A stretch of 45,226 nucleotides of DNA. It comes from Bacteroidota bacterium. Lineage in GTDB: Bacteria > Bacteroidota > Bacteroidia > Bacteroidales > UBA12077. Position numbers and translations under genes: made by a program. Positions within the stretch are counted from its first letter, which is position 1; each line of letters opens with the position of its first letter. This document shows, piece after piece, positions 32,682 through 43,540 of this stretch. The stretch is taken from assembly GCA_020049295.1 (NCBI GenBank), contig JAIFLC010000103.1, forward strand, positions 1 through 45,226, in the 5' to 3' direction. The notes beneath the pieces are model-generated. The model saw nothing but the letters and a program-made list of their open reading frames with translations. It ran no database searches and was not told where the DNA came from.

Positions 32682-33866
32682 ATGAGTTATCCAAAAATAC
32701 TACTTAAACCAGGTAAAGAACAATCGTTAAAAAGATATCATCCGTGGATATTTTCGGGTGCCATAAAAACAAATACAGAGCAACTAACCGAAGGTGAGTT
32801 GGTTGAAGTTTATAGTTCAAATAATGAATTTCTTGCTATTGGTCATTATCAAATAGGATCAATTGCAATACGTATAATATCTTTTAAAAATGAAACGATT
32901 GATCAGGATTTTTGGAATAAGAAAATAGAAAGTGCTTATACATTAAGAAAAATGCTTGGTCTGGCAGATAATCAGAATAATAATGTTTATAGACTTTTGC
33001 ATGGAGAAGGTGATGGTTTACCTGGCTTAATCATAGATTTTTATAATGGTACAGCAGTAACGCAAATGCATTCCATTGGTATGTATTTATCCAGAGAAAA
33101 TGTTCTCGAAGCATTAAAAAAGGTTTACGGTAAAAAGTTATCAGCAGTTTACGACAAAAGTGAATCAACCATTCCTTTCAAATCGGATATTCATCCAAAA
33201 AATGGATATCTATATGGTAGTCTTTCAGAAAATATTTTACTCGAATATGGAAATAAGTTTAAAATAAGTTGGGAGGAAGGGCAAAAAACCGGTTTTTTTA
33301 TCGATCAAAGAGAGAATAGAAAACTGGTTTCAGAATATGCACAGAATCGTTCTGTTTTAAATGTGTTTGGTTATACAGGTGGATTTTCGGTTTATGCCTT
33401 GAGAGGAGGTGCTTCATTGGTTCATTCGGTTGATAGTTCGCAGATAGCTATTGATTTAACCAACCAAAACATTAAACTTAATTTTGGAAAAACAAATAAG
33501 CATGAGAGTTTCGCTGTCGATGCTTTCGACTATTTAAATTCGATTGATCAGAAATACGACCTTATTGTTCTTGATCCACCGGCATTCGCAAAACACACCA
33601 ATGCTCTTAAAAACGCGTTACAGGGATACAAAAGAATAAATGCCAAAGCGATAGAAAAGATTAAACCCGGAGGAATCATTTTCACTTTTTCATGTTCGCA
33701 GGTAGTAAGCAAAGAAGAATTCAGAAAAAGCGTGTTTGCTGCCGCGGCAAATACAGGTCGAAATGTACGAATATTACATCAGCTAACACAGCCTGCAGAT
33801 CACCCAGTTAGCATCTATCATCCTGAGGGTGAATATTTAAAGGGATTAGTAATTTATGTAGAATAA
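32682..33866 (+). CDS. Class I SAM-dependent rRNA methyltransferase (RlmI-like)
   Basis: 394 aa; PUA-like N-terminus (KRYHPWIFSGAI), GDGLPGLIIDFY, VLNVFGYTGGFSVYALRGGA, DLIVLDPPAFAK. Confidence 0.93.
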   Translation: MSYPKILLKPGKEQSLKRYHPWIFSGAIKTNTEQLTEGELVEVYSSNNEFLAIGHYQIGSIAIRIISFKNETIDQDFWNKKIESAYTLRKMLGLADNQNNNVYRLLHGEGDGLPGLIIDFYNGTAVTQMHSIGMYLSRENVLEALKKVYGKKLSAVYDKSESTIPFKSDIHPKNGYLYGSLSENILLEYGNKFKISWEEGQKTGFFIDQRENRKLVSEYAQNRSVLNVFGYTGGFSVYALRGGASLVHSVDSSQIAIDLTNQNIKLNFGKTNKHESFAVDAFDYLNSIDQKYDLIVLDPPAFAKHTNALKNALQGYKRINAKAIEKIKPGGIIFTFSCSQVVSKEEFRKSVFAAAANTGRNVRILHQLTQPADHPVSIYHPEGEYLKGLVIYVE

Positions 33867-33890
33867 ATTATTTGATAATCGTTATTTAAT

Positions 33891-33898
33891 TATTTTTG
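33891..33898 (+). promoter_or_regulatory. Bacteroidota-type -7 element (TATTTTTG)
   Basis: Matches TAnnTTTG; TTTG at 33871-33874 upstream; 25 nt before the ATG at 33924. Confidence 0.45.
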
Positions 33899-33923
33899 CA
33901 TTTCCATTTAACAAAAATCATGT

Positions 33924-34925
33924 ATGAAAAGAATGTTAATTTTCCTCTTTCTTATTGTTGCTTTAAATGAAACTACAGTTGCCCAATATATATACCCTTT
34001 GTCAACGTACACATCGAGTGGCAAAAAAATTAGTCTTACTAACTTCGACATCAAAGATACGTTACTATTTCTCCCATTAGGTAATGAGGAACTGCATGTT
34101 TTGAATATTTCAGATATCAATAACATAAAAAAAATATCGAAATACGAAGAATACGAAAAAAGATATGGCGAAAAAGTTTTTGGTAATGCATATGGAATAA
34201 AAGTTTTTGGGAACAGAGCATATTTGTCATATGGTGATCTTGGATTAAAGATTTTGGATATCAGTGACCCTGAAACCTTATATAGTATTGGAACCTATTA
34301 CAGACATCAGGAAGTATACTGTGTTGAAATTTTCGAAAACTTTGCTCTGTTAGGGTTTAAAAATATGGGGCTAGAAATTGTTGATTTTACTGATTTAGCA
34401 AACATCGAAATGGTTTCGAGAAACAATGTAAAGGATTTTCCTGTTCAAAACATACAGATTTTTCCGCCCTACATTATGATATCAGGAAGTTCGCGAGGGC
34501 TTAAGACCTTTAAATTTCTCGAGCCGTTTACAAATTTCAAACAAGCCGAATTTCCAAAGGATTTTGTAAACGAAGCACCGGCAAACAAGATTCTTGTAAG
34601 AGCCTCTACTGGATATGTAGCAAACGATTTTAGAGGACTGACAGTATTAAATCTTAATCTGCCCCTTTATCCTCACGAGGTAAAAGAAATAAAAACCAAT
34701 GGTAAAGCGATGGATTTATTGATTGATAGAAATTATCTGTATGTTGCTTGCTCAAAATCCATCGAAGTTTATGATATACGCGAACCAGAGAAACCCGAAA
34801 AAATATTTGAGCATGAAGATAAAGACAAGAAATTCCATAGCATCTATATAAAAGGTACTACTCTATTTGCATCCTTTACACAAGGCAAAAAGGAATATGG
34901 GATTTTGGTTTTTCAGATTGAATAG
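33924..34925 (+). CDS. Secreted LVIVD-like beta-propeller repeat protein
   Basis: 333 aa; signal peptide; repeated LHVLNISDINNIKKIS, LKILDISDPETLYSIG, LEIVDFTDLANIEMVS, IEVYDIREPEKPEKIF. Confidence 0.7.
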   Translation: MKRMLIFLFLIVALNETTVAQYIYPLSTYTSSGKKISLTNFDIKDTLLFLPLGNEELHVLNISDINNIKKISKYEEYEKRYGEKVFGNAYGIKVFGNRAYLSYGDLGLKILDISDPETLYSIGTYYRHQEVYCVEIFENFALLGFKNMGLEIVDFTDLANIEMVSRNNVKDFPVQNIQIFPPYIMISGSSRGLKTFKFLEPFTNFKQAEFPKDFVNEAPANKILVRASTGYVANDFRGLTVLNLNLPLYPHEVKEIKTNGKAMDLLIDRNYLYVACSKSIEVYDIREPEKPEKIFEHEDKDKKFHSIYIKGTTLFASFTQGKKEYGILVFQIE

Positions 34926-34935
34926 CTTGCACAGA

Positions 34936-35700
34936 TTATCTGGTAAAAACCCAATTACTCTGATTAGATAAATCAGGATTAAATAAATAACCTTCTGTAT
35001 CAAAGGCCTTAATGTCTTCGGGATTTTCGATGCGATTTTGAATAATAAACCTACTCATATATCCTCGTGCAGTTTTTGCATAAATAGTTACCTGCTTATA
35101 CTCATTTCCTTTCGATTCTTTAAATACAGGGGTAATAATTTTTCCCTTAATTTGTTTTGGATTAATTGCTTTAAAATACTCATTTGATGCAAGATTAATA
35201 AGAACCTTGTTTTTTTGTTTTGCTATTTCGGCATTAATAATTTCAGTAAGTCTTATTCCCCAGAATTGGTAAAGGTTTTTGCCCTTGATATTTGTCAACT
35301 CTGTTCCCATCTCAAGCCTATATGGTTGGATTAAATCAAGAGGGCGCAAAACACCATATAAACCAGATAATATTCTCAAGTGATTTTGCGCAAACAATAA
35401 ATCCTTCTCCGACAAAGTCTTTGCCTCTAAACCAATAAATACCTGTCCTTTAAAAACCGCAATCGCTTGTTTTGCATTATCAGTATTAAATGGAAAGTGC
35501 CACGACAAATTGCGCTCAAAGGTAAGTAATGCTAATTCGGTGTTAATACTCATTAGTTTTTCAAGGTCCTTCGGATTGAGCTTTTGTAATTCATTCATTA
35601 ATAGCTTCGATTCATTAAGCAGATCAGGTTGTGTGAATACTCTTGTCTGAATGGAATTCTTATAATCGAGTGTTTTTGCAGGCGAAAGAATATGAATCAT
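34936..35700 (-). CDS. yaaA: Peroxide stress protein YaaA (UPF0246)
   Basis: 254 aa; MIHILSPAKTLDYKN; GLYGVLRPLDLIQPYRLEMGT; NLASNEYFKAI. Confidence 0.94.
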   Translation of the reverse strand: MIHILSPAKTLDYKNSIQTRVFTQPDLLNESKLLMNELQKLNPKDLEKLMSINTELALLTFERNLSWHFPFNTDNAKQAIAVFKGQVFIGLEAKTLSEKDLLFAQNHLRILSGLYGVLRPLDLIQPYRLEMGTELTNIKGKNLYQFWGIRLTEIINAEIAKQKNKVLINLASNEYFKAINPKQIKGKIITPVFKESKGNEYKQVTIYAKTARGYMSRFIIQNRIENPEDIKAFDTEGYLFNPDLSNQSNWVFTR

Positions 35701-35812
35701 TTTAATGTTTTTATTTGAAACAAAAAAATAATTAAATTGTTTGGTAAAACAATTACATCTTTAATTATAATTGACATGTAGTGTTTTATTTAAGAGTATT
35801 TTCTTTTTCGTG

Positions 35813-36676
35813 CTATTGGTTGGTAAAAATAGCTTTTTGATCTTCGGTGTATTTAAGTTTGAAATACAAAACCAGCGAAAAAATGGCATACAAAGGGAAT
35901 GTAATTGCAGAAACTAAAGCGTTTAAAATTACCTGCCATATACCAATCTCATAAAGACCTAAATTAAAGGCTTCAAAAATATTGGTTCCCTCGGTAACAT
36001 TTCCAAAAAACATGATAACAACTGGAATTGCAACAACCGCGCTTAAAACTATTGAAATTAAAATCAGGATTAAAATAAACAATACAAAAGATCCAATTGA
36101 TTGCCAAAAATCTTTATGAGTTAATGAAAATGAACGACCAATAGCATCAAAGGCATTCTTTTGCTCTACAACAACGATTGTGCATCCGCTTATTAAAACT
36201 GTTCCAAGATAAATTGCAGCCAACAATATGCCAATTATAAAAACGATAATACCAAACATCATCCCAAAAAATATAATAACCGATGTGAGAATGAGGAAGA
36301 AAATCATATGAATGGAATGTTTACGTATAGAATCACCTAATATTGAACCGAATGAAGCATTTGGATCAATGTCTTTCACAAAAAGATAATTTATTAAGAA
36401 GGCATTTAAAATACCATAAACCAAAACAGATATAAGCAATAATTTAGCAAGAAGTTTGAAGAAAAAACCCAGATTACCTTCCACATAAGTCGGATCAAAT
36501 GTTTTCATAATCTCATAAAAACCAGTGCTATAGTATAAATACTGTACTAATAAAACTGTTAAAAAAGTAAATAGAAAAAGTTTAAAAAACCATTTAAAGT
36601 AAATAGTAAATACTGATGAAATTACCGAATCTACTTCCATGGGTTTATAAAGACTATGTTGTTTTATGTCGTACAT
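35813..36676 (-). CDS. Multi-pass membrane protein of unknown function
   Basis: 287 aa with about six hydrophobic segments; ENPs of the form VVVEQKNAFDAIGRSFSLTHKDFW, as seen in DUF975/GlpF-like membrane-domain families. Confidence 0.65.
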   Translation of the reverse strand: MYDIKQHSLYKPMEVDSVISSVFTIYFKWFFKLFLFTFLTVLLVQYLYYSTGFYEIMKTFDPTYVEGNLGFFFKLLAKLLLISVLVYGILNAFLINYLFVKDIDPNASFGSILGDSIRKHSIHMIFFLILTSVIIFFGMMFGIIVFIIGILLAAIYLGTVLISGCTIVVVEQKNAFDAIGRSFSLTHKDFWQSIGSFVLFILILILISIVLSAVVAIPVVIMFFGNVTEGTNIFEAFNLGLYEIGIWQVILNALVSAITFPLYAIFSLVLYFKLKYTEDQKAIFTNQ

Positions 36677-36681
36677 AAATT

Positions 36682-36702
36682 ATAAGTTATAAGTTAAAAG
36701 TT
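36682..36702. repeat. Three-unit 7-bp direct repeat A(A/T)AAGTT
   Basis: ataagtt ataagtt aaaagtt; same unit family as 17424-17458; lies between the start codon at 36676 and a -7-like element. Confidence 0.8.
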
Positions 36703-36722
36703 TACAACTAAAAGATACCGCT

Positions 36723-36730
36723 CAAAGGTA
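36723..36730 (-). promoter_or_regulatory. Bacteroidota-type -7 element (TACCTTTG on minus)
   Basis: Plus CAAAGGTA; 46 nt upstream of the minus-strand ATG at 36676. Confidence 0.45.
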
Positions 36731-36947
36731 TTAATATTTTTTGAGCATTTTAAATTTGTGGTTGGTTACAAAAAGTTTAATCAACATCGATAACCCAGGT
36801 TTTATTGAATAAAATTTAAAATTCAAAGCACCTGATATTCAATAATTAATACTATATTTTAATCGTTCTAAATTGATTATCAACATTTAAAAAATTCGTT
36901 ATTCAACTTTTTTTACTAACTTAACTGCAATTTTAATAAAGAAAACC

Positions 36948-37949
36948 ATGAAAACAACTTCGAACGGCAAATCGGTTTTTACCGTTTTATTCTGGCAGAT
37001 TTCATTAGCTGTGTTACTGTTAAACTCATTATTTGCCATTATAATTATTCGTGATGCTATAAAAATACAGGAAAAGAGCGAAGAAGCCTTACGTAATAAG
37101 ATAAAAGAAGAAATAATCAGTTTAAGTGATTTTCAAACCTCGTCTCTTAAGACTTTTGAAAAATCATTCTATGATCTTCAGAAAATGGTACTCGAAAAAC
37201 TTACAGTAATGAGTCCTGCCGTTGATTTTAAATCTGTAAATCTAATCGATGAGCTCAATAAAATGGGATTAGATACTGTATTTCATGATTTATATATAAT
37301 TGATGAATATATAATTGTAAATACCACATATACACCTGATTGGGGTTTAGATTTTACAGCTTTTGGTTCCGAACGTATTGCACTATTAGATCGTATTCAA
37401 AAATCAAGAGCTTTTTTTGCAGAAAAATTTCAATTCGAATCATCAACAAAAAGACTTCGCTCCTATTCATATCAGGCTACAAAAGATGGTAAATACATAA
37501 TTGAAATTGGAAGTTATTCAGAGGTAGCTGATAAAATTATGGATATGTTCCGTAACCGTTTGAAAAAAATAGCCGAACAGAATGAAAACATAGTATCGGT
37601 AAATTATTGGTTTGGTAATACTGAATATCAATTTCCACTTATTGATGAACCCTTAAACAGATATATACCGGATAGTGTTATTGCAACTACATTCACTAAT
37701 AAGGAAGATATAACTGTGAACTTTGATATCCGTGGCCAAAAGATGAACGTCGAATTTATGTATATTGAGCAAGATCCTTCAACAAGGCTTCCTGATTTTG
37801 CTTTATCAGTAATTACTGACAATACAAACCGAATGAAACCTGTGTATAAGTTAATTCAGAGACAAGTATTTTTTACAGTATTATTTTTAATATTAATTAT
37901 TGGTATTGTATATATTTCGACAAGATCACATAAGAAAAAACAACAATAG
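36948..37949 (+). CDS. Two-TM protein with an extracytoplasmic sensor-like domain and no cytoplasmic output domain
   Basis: 333 aa; N-terminal TM, large extracytoplasmic region, second TM (VFFTVLFLILIIGIVYISTRS), then only HKKKQQ-stop. Confidence 0.65.
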   Translation: MKTTSNGKSVFTVLFWQISLAVLLLNSLFAIIIIRDAIKIQEKSEEALRNKIKEEIISLSDFQTSSLKTFEKSFYDLQKMVLEKLTVMSPAVDFKSVNLIDELNKMGLDTVFHDLYIIDEYIIVNTTYTPDWGLDFTAFGSERIALLDRIQKSRAFFAEKFQFESSTKRLRSYSYQATKDGKYIIEIGSYSEVADKIMDMFRNRLKKIAEQNENIVSVNYWFGNTEYQFPLIDEPLNRYIPDSVIATTFTNKEDITVNFDIRGQKMNVEFMYIEQDPSTRLPDFALSVITDNTNRMKPVYKLIQRQVFFTVLFLILIIGIVYISTRSHKKKQQ

Positions 37950-38003
37950 GAATTCGTAAAAAACTAATTCTTTAATCGATTAATTGTACAACTTTCGGTT
38001 TTT

Positions 38004-39023
38004 TTAATACTTAAAACGGGCCAAAGGAGCAATATCCTGAGAAGCAAAATCTTTATTTAAATACTTATAATAACCTGTAATAGCAATCATTGCAGCATTA
38101 TCTGTTGTAAACTTAAACTCAGGTATAAATGTGTTCCAATGATATTTTTCCGATGCATCCAATACAGCACTTCGAAGTCCCGAATTAGCAGATACACCTC
38201 CTGCAATTGCAATGTTTTTTATACCGGTAGTTTTACTTGCGAGAATCAACTTTTGCATTAATATTTCGACTATTGAATGTTGTATACTGGCGCATAAATC
38301 ATTCATATTTTCTTTTATAAAATATTGATTCTCTTTAATATGATCACGAATAAAATACAGAAAAGATGTTTTTAAACCACTAAAACTATAATCATAATCT
38401 TTTATTCGAGGTTTACTGAAAGTGAATGCAAATTTATTACCCGACTGAGCATTTTGGTCAATACCTGGCCCTCCCGGATAAGGTAATCCTATGACTTTAG
38501 CGCATTTATCAAATGCTTCGCCACCAGCATCATCAATAGTTTGTCCAATTATTTCCATATCCAAATAATCCTTAACCATAACAATTTGTGTATGCCCCCC
38601 AGAAACTAGTAAACAGAGAAATGGGAAATCGGGTAATCGGTTTTCAGATTGATATTGCTTAATAAAATGAACCAATATATGCGCCTGAAGATGATTTACT
38701 TCGACAATTGGAATATGTAAAGCCAACGCAAATGATTTTGAAAAAGACGTACCCACAAGCAATGATCCTAATAACCCAGGGCCACGAGTGAATGCAACCG
38801 CACTAATTTCTTCTTTTTTTATCCCGGCAGTTTTTATTGCCTGATCAACCACAGGAATGATATTTTGCTGATGAGCCCGTGATGCCAATTCAGGAACAAC
38901 CCCACCATAAGCCTTATGTACATTTTGATTTGCTATTATATTAGAAAGCAAATACCCATCCTTAATTACTGCTGCCGAAGTATCATCGCACGAAGATTCA
39001 ATTCCCAATATTATAACACTCAT
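38004..39023 (-). CDS. tsaD: tRNA N6-adenosine threonylcarbamoyltransferase TsaD
   Basis: 339 aa; ILGIESSCDDTSAAVI, VNHLQAHILVHF, FLCLLVSGGHTQIV, GGVSANSGLR. Confidence 0.97.
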   Translation of the reverse strand: MSVIILGIESSCDDTSAAVIKDGYLLSNIIANQNVHKAYGGVVPELASRAHQQNIIPVVDQAIKTAGIKKEEISAVAFTRGPGLLGSLLVGTSFSKSFALALHIPIVEVNHLQAHILVHFIKQYQSENRLPDFPFLCLLVSGGHTQIVMVKDYLDMEIIGQTIDDAGGEAFDKCAKVIGLPYPGGPGIDQNAQSGNKFAFTFSKPRIKDYDYSFSGLKTSFLYFIRDHIKENQYFIKENMNDLCASIQHSIVEILMQKLILASKTTGIKNIAIAGGVSANSGLRSAVLDASEKYHWNTFIPEFKFTTDNAAMIAITGYYKYLNKDFASQDIAPLARFKY

Positions 39024-39085
39024 TTATTGCCCGAATTTAAAGGTTTTTATAATTTTTTTTATTTCTTTTGCGTTAGTATAATCTA

Positions 39086-42000
39086 ATGCACAAAAGTATC
39101 AAAAAAATATCAAAAATATCGATTATTTCAATCCTGGTGTTAATAGTGATTCCGGTATCAGCATATTTTATACTCCAAAGCAACCGCGTACAAACGTATC
39201 TTGTTAAAATAGTTACTAATGAAATCTCCAGAAATCTCGATGCAAAATTTAAAATTGAATCGGTTAACTTCAGCTTTTTTAACAGAATCATTTTAAAAAA
39301 CGTTTACATCGAAGATCAATATAAAGACACATTATTATTTTCAGAGAAAATTACGGTAAGTATAAATAAACTCAACCGAAAAACGAAAACGATTAGTATA
39401 GATGATGCTGATTTGTACCACGCAAAATTTTATTTGTATAAAGATACTTCATCGTCAATAAATATTAAGTTTATTACTGATCAGTTTATTAGTAAAGACA
39501 CCACTATAAACAAAAAGCAAAAATGGAAAGTTGATATTAAAAATATCAAAATGAATGAATCGGTATTCAGATATCGAACTAACCGCAATAAGGAAAAAAA
39601 ATACGGAGTCGATTTTGATCATATGGTTTGTTATATTAAACAACTCGAAGTTACAGATATGTGGGTTGAAAATGGAGTTGTTTCATTTCTTGTTCGAAAG
39701 CTTAGTTTTACCGAAAAGTCGGGATTTGAAGTTTATAGTGTTAAAGCTAATATGAGTATTGGTAATACTCAAATGAAATTTAACGACATAACAATCAGAA
39801 CAGCAAATTCATATATTGTATCTGATTCAATTTCTTTAAGACATAATGATTTTGATGATTATCAGGATTTTAACAATCTGATAAAACTTAGTCTTGCATT
39901 TAAAGAATCAAATGTCAGTCTTATAGATGTTGGCTATTTTGCACCTCGACTTAAAGAAATACCAATAAACATAGGTCTGTCTGGATACATTTATGGAAGA
40001 GTAAGCTCCCTAAAAGGAAAAGATGTAAAGCTTCAGGCTGGAAAACAAACTGAATTAATTACTGACTTTAACTTTAATGGTTTACCAGATATTAACCAAA
40101 CATTTATCTTTATTGATTTTAAAAAATTCACAACATACGCAGCTGATTTTGAAATCATTAATAAGCTATATAGTCCTGAAAATAAAATTGAATTTCCAAA
40201 AAATTTAAAAACGCTAGGCAAAATAACCTACGAAGGTAATTTTACCGGTTTTGTTGGTGATTTTGTTACATATGGTAGGTTTGTTTCCTCATTAGGTAAT
40301 GCATCGACAGATATTTCACTAAAGCCCATTGGAGACAAGAACCTGGCAATTAATGGAAATCTTAAAACATCAGGTTTTGACCTGGGTACTTTTTTAAGCA
40401 ATCCAGATTTATTTGGAAATGTAAGTTTAAACGCTCAGGTAAAGGGCACTATTGGAAGTAATAAATCTATGGCCCTTAGAACCGAAGGAATTATAAATAC
40501 AATTGAAATTAATAATTACAATTACCAGAATATAATTATTGATGGATACCTTACAGAAAAAAAATATGATGGCTTTTTAAGTATTACCGATCCAAATATT
40601 GAGTTTGATTTTAGTGGTGGTTTGGATTTTTCGGGCCAGATTCCAGCTTTTAACTTTACGGCAAATCTTCCAAAAGCAAACCTCTACGAATTAAATATTG
40701 ATAAAAAAGATACCTCGTCAACGTTGGCATTTGATATAAAGGCAAATTTTGTAGGAAATAATATTGATAATGCTATTGGTGAGATTCAATTAAGCAATAC
40801 CAATATTACTAAACATAGCGAAAATGTAGACTTTGAAACCATCAAAATCACATCAGAACAATTTGGTGACACCCATAAGATTACCCTAAAATCTGATTAT
40901 ATTGACGGATTGTTATTCGGTACCTATAAATCTAAAACATTGGTACAATCTATTAAAAGTATATTTTATAATTATTTGCCTTCGCTCATAAATAATCCAA
41001 GCGATACGCTAAAAATCGATTATCCAAATAATTTTACTGTTGATCTTCATTTAAAGAATACATCATCACTAAGTAAATTATTCTTACCTAACATAATAAT
41101 TGCCGACAATTCGACACTTGAATTTAAATATGGGGCGCATGAAAGTCGTTTTTTCCTTACAGCATCAAGTCCTGAATTAAAAATTAAAAATCACACTTTT
41201 ACCGGTGTAAGTATTGTTACTTTTTCTGATACTTCATTATTTACGGCTATTACAAAGGTAAAAAAAGCCCGAATAAGCGATTATATTGTTATTGAAGATT
41301 TCCGAACTACCTCGTTAACAAGTAACGATGAAATAAACTTCAGAATCGATTGGAATAATCAAGATACAATTAAAAATCAGGGAAAATTTTTAGCATCAGC
41401 CAAAATCAGAAAAAATGAACTAAATACAAAGCATGGTTTCGATATTGTTGTTCTCCCTTCGGATATAGTAATTAAAGATACATTATGGAGAATGAACAGA
41501 GCATTAGTCCGAATCGATTCAACAACAATTGCAATAAACAATTTTATTATAAATCATAATGATCAGTTTTTTAAGATAAATGGAAAAATTTCTAAAAACT
41601 TAACCGATTCGTTATTTATTGATTTTGGCAATCTTAGTCTTGCAAACATTAATATCATTACCAAAGAAATGCATCTTGAGTTTAATGGAATTATTAATGG
41701 AAATGGCAGTTTATCAAATTTATACGTTAAGCCTTTATTTAGTTCAAATATAATAGTCGAAAATCTTGTATTCAATAATGAACCTATTGGAAATACATAT
41801 ATCATAACAAATTGGAACAACGAAAAAAAATCAATATTTGTCAATGCCTTTACCAGTTTAAATGAAAACCGCAACTTATCCATTGCTGGAGAATATACGC
41901 CTGAAAATAAGTATTTAGATTTCAATATTTCATTAGATCAATTTAATGCGAGCATTTTAAACTCATTTTTAAAGAGTTTTGCATCCAACATAAAAGGTAA

Positions 42001-43540
42001 AGCATCTGGAGATGTTGCATTAAAAGGAACCTTTAAAAATCCCGAATTTAATGGGATGTTAAAAATGGACAAAGGTGCTCTTACAATCGATTATCTAAAA
42101 ACCAGATACAATTTTACATCGGATGTATTGATAAAAAACAACTCAATCATTTTTACTGATATTCCTGTATTAGATCAGCAAAATAATAGAGCAATTACAA
42201 CAGGTATTGTCACTTTTGGAGCTAAAAAAAGTATTACCTATAATTTCAATATTAGACCCAGGAGCTTTATGGCCCTTAATACCACTGGAAAAGATAATCA
42301 GCAGTTTTATGGAATAGCATACATGACAGGGGTTATTAATATTTTTGGGGGTAATGAAACCATAACGATTGACATTTCTGGAAAAACAGAAAAAAATACA
42401 AAAATAAATATTCCCATTTCAAAATCTGATGAAGTTGGTGAATCTAGCTTTGTCACCTTTTTTAATAAAGAGGACACAATAAGAGTTACTGAACAAGAAG
42501 AAAATACCGTTTACAATTTATCAGGTTTCCGTTTAAATTTCGATTTGCAGGTTACTCCAGATGCTGAAACGCAACTTATTTTCGATTCAAAAATTGGTGA
42601 TTTAATTCGAGCAAAAGGTGAAGGAGATCTTAAACTTATAATTGATAAAAATGGTAATTTTAATATGTACGGCGATTATAATATCGAAGAAGGTGATTAT
42701 TTGTTTACATTGGGTAACATTTTAAATAAACGATTCGACATTGAACGTGGAGGTAAAATTGTATGGAATGGGAGTCCATATGATGCAAACGTAGATATTG
42801 AAGCCGTTTATAACCTTAGAGCTCCATTATCCAACCTGTTTCCTTCTGACTCATCAGATTACCATAGAAAAAGAATTCCTGTCGAATGTCAGATCTTTAT
42901 GACCCAAAGCCTAAAAAATCCCGAAGTAAGATTTAACATTGAATTACCTACATCTGATGAAGAGACTAAAAATCAAATGCGTATGGTGATTAATACGCAG
43001 GAAAAACTTAATAAGCAATTCCTTTCGTTACTGTTTATTAATAACTTTATTTATGACGACCCAGATCAGACAAATTTCGGAATTGCCCAATACGGAACAG
43101 GTTCAGCTACTACTACCACTACTGAACTATTATCTAATCAGCTAAGCAACTGGTTATCGCAGATTAGCGATGAATGGGATATAGGTGTTAACTATAGACC
43201 TGGAGATGAAATAAGCAAAGATCAGATTGATGTGGCATTATCGACACAATTATTGAATGACAGAGTATTACTTAATGGGAATGTTGGTTATGGAGGACAA
43301 ACAGAACAAGCAAGCAGTATTGTTGGCGACGTTATTGTAGAGGTAAAAATAAATAAAAGTGGAAAACTAAGAGTAAAAGCATTTAACAAAGCAAATGATA
43401 AACTTATTTATGAAGAATCGCCATATACTCAAGGTGTAGGTATTTTTTATAGAGAAGAGTTTAACACATTTTCGGGTCTTATGAAACAGTTCTGGAATAG
43501 GCTAACCGGTAAAAAAGAAGAAGAAATAAGTCCCAAATAG
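39086..43540 (+). CDS. tamB: Translocation/assembly module TamB (DUF490)
   Basis: 1484 aa; N-terminal TM, long beta-repeat body, C-terminal TamB domain (GDYLFTLGNILNKRFDIERGGKIVWNGSPYDANVDIEAVYNLRAPL). Confidence 0.92.
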   Translation: MHKSIKKISKISIISILVLIVIPVSAYFILQSNRVQTYLVKIVTNEISRNLDAKFKIESVNFSFFNRIILKNVYIEDQYKDTLLFSEKITVSINKLNRKTKTISIDDADLYHAKFYLYKDTSSSINIKFITDQFISKDTTINKKQKWKVDIKNIKMNESVFRYRTNRNKEKKYGVDFDHMVCYIKQLEVTDMWVENGVVSFLVRKLSFTEKSGFEVYSVKANMSIGNTQMKFNDITIRTANSYIVSDSISLRHNDFDDYQDFNNLIKLSLAFKESNVSLIDVGYFAPRLKEIPINIGLSGYIYGRVSSLKGKDVKLQAGKQTELITDFNFNGLPDINQTFIFIDFKKFTTYAADFEIINKLYSPENKIEFPKNLKTLGKITYEGNFTGFVGDFVTYGRFVSSLGNASTDISLKPIGDKNLAINGNLKTSGFDLGTFLSNPDLFGNVSLNAQVKGTIGSNKSMALRTEGIINTIEINNYNYQNIIIDGYLTEKKYDGFLSITDPNIEFDFSGGLDFSGQIPAFNFTANLPKANLYELNIDKKDTSSTLAFDIKANFVGNNIDNAIGEIQLSNTNITKHSENVDFETIKITSEQFGDTHKITLKSDYIDGLLFGTYKSKTLVQSIKSIFYNYLPSLINNPSDTLKIDYPNNFTVDLHLKNTSSLSKLFLPNIIIADNSTLEFKYGAHESRFFLTASSPELKIKNHTFTGVSIVTFSDTSLFTAITKVKKARISDYIVIEDFRTTSLTSNDEINFRIDWNNQDTIKNQGKFLASAKIRKNELNTKHGFDIVVLPSDIVIKDTLWRMNRALVRIDSTTIAINNFIINHNDQFFKINGKISKNLTDSLFIDFGNLSLANINIITKEMHLEFNGIINGNGSLSNLYVKPLFSSNIIVENLVFNNEPIGNTYIITNWNNEKKSIFVNAFTSLNENRNLSIAGEYTPENKYLDFNISLDQFNASILNSFLKSFASNIKGKASGDVALKGTFKNPEFNGMLKMDKGALTIDYLKTRYNFTSDVLIKNNSIIFTDIPVLDQQNNRAITTGIVTFGAKKSITYNFNIRPRSFMALNTTGKDNQQFYGIAYMTGVINIFGGNETITIDISGKTEKNTKINIPISKSDEVGESSFVTFFNKEDTIRVTEQEENTVYNLSGFRLNFDLQVTPDAETQLIFDSKIGDLIRAKGEGDLKLIIDKNGNFNMYGDYNIEEGDYLFTLGNILNKRFDIERGGKIVWNGSPYDANVDIEAVYNLRAPLSNLFPSDSSDYHRKRIPVECQIFMTQSLKNPEVRFNIELPTSDEETKNQMRMVINTQEKLNKQFLSLLFINNFIYDDPDQTNFGIAQYGTGSATTTTTELLSNQLSNWLSQISDEWDIGVNYRPGDEISKDQIDVALSTQLLNDRVLLNGNVGYGGQTEQASSIVGDVIVEVKINKSGKLRVKAFNKANDKLIYEESPYTQGVGIFYREEFNTFSGLMKQFWNRLTGKKEEEISPK

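Noticed and set aside
36720-36746. gctcaaa...tttgagc inverted repeat
   Set aside because: 7-bp stem with a 13-nt AT-rich loop and no T-tract; overlaps a promoter-like element; could be chance in AT-rich DNA.
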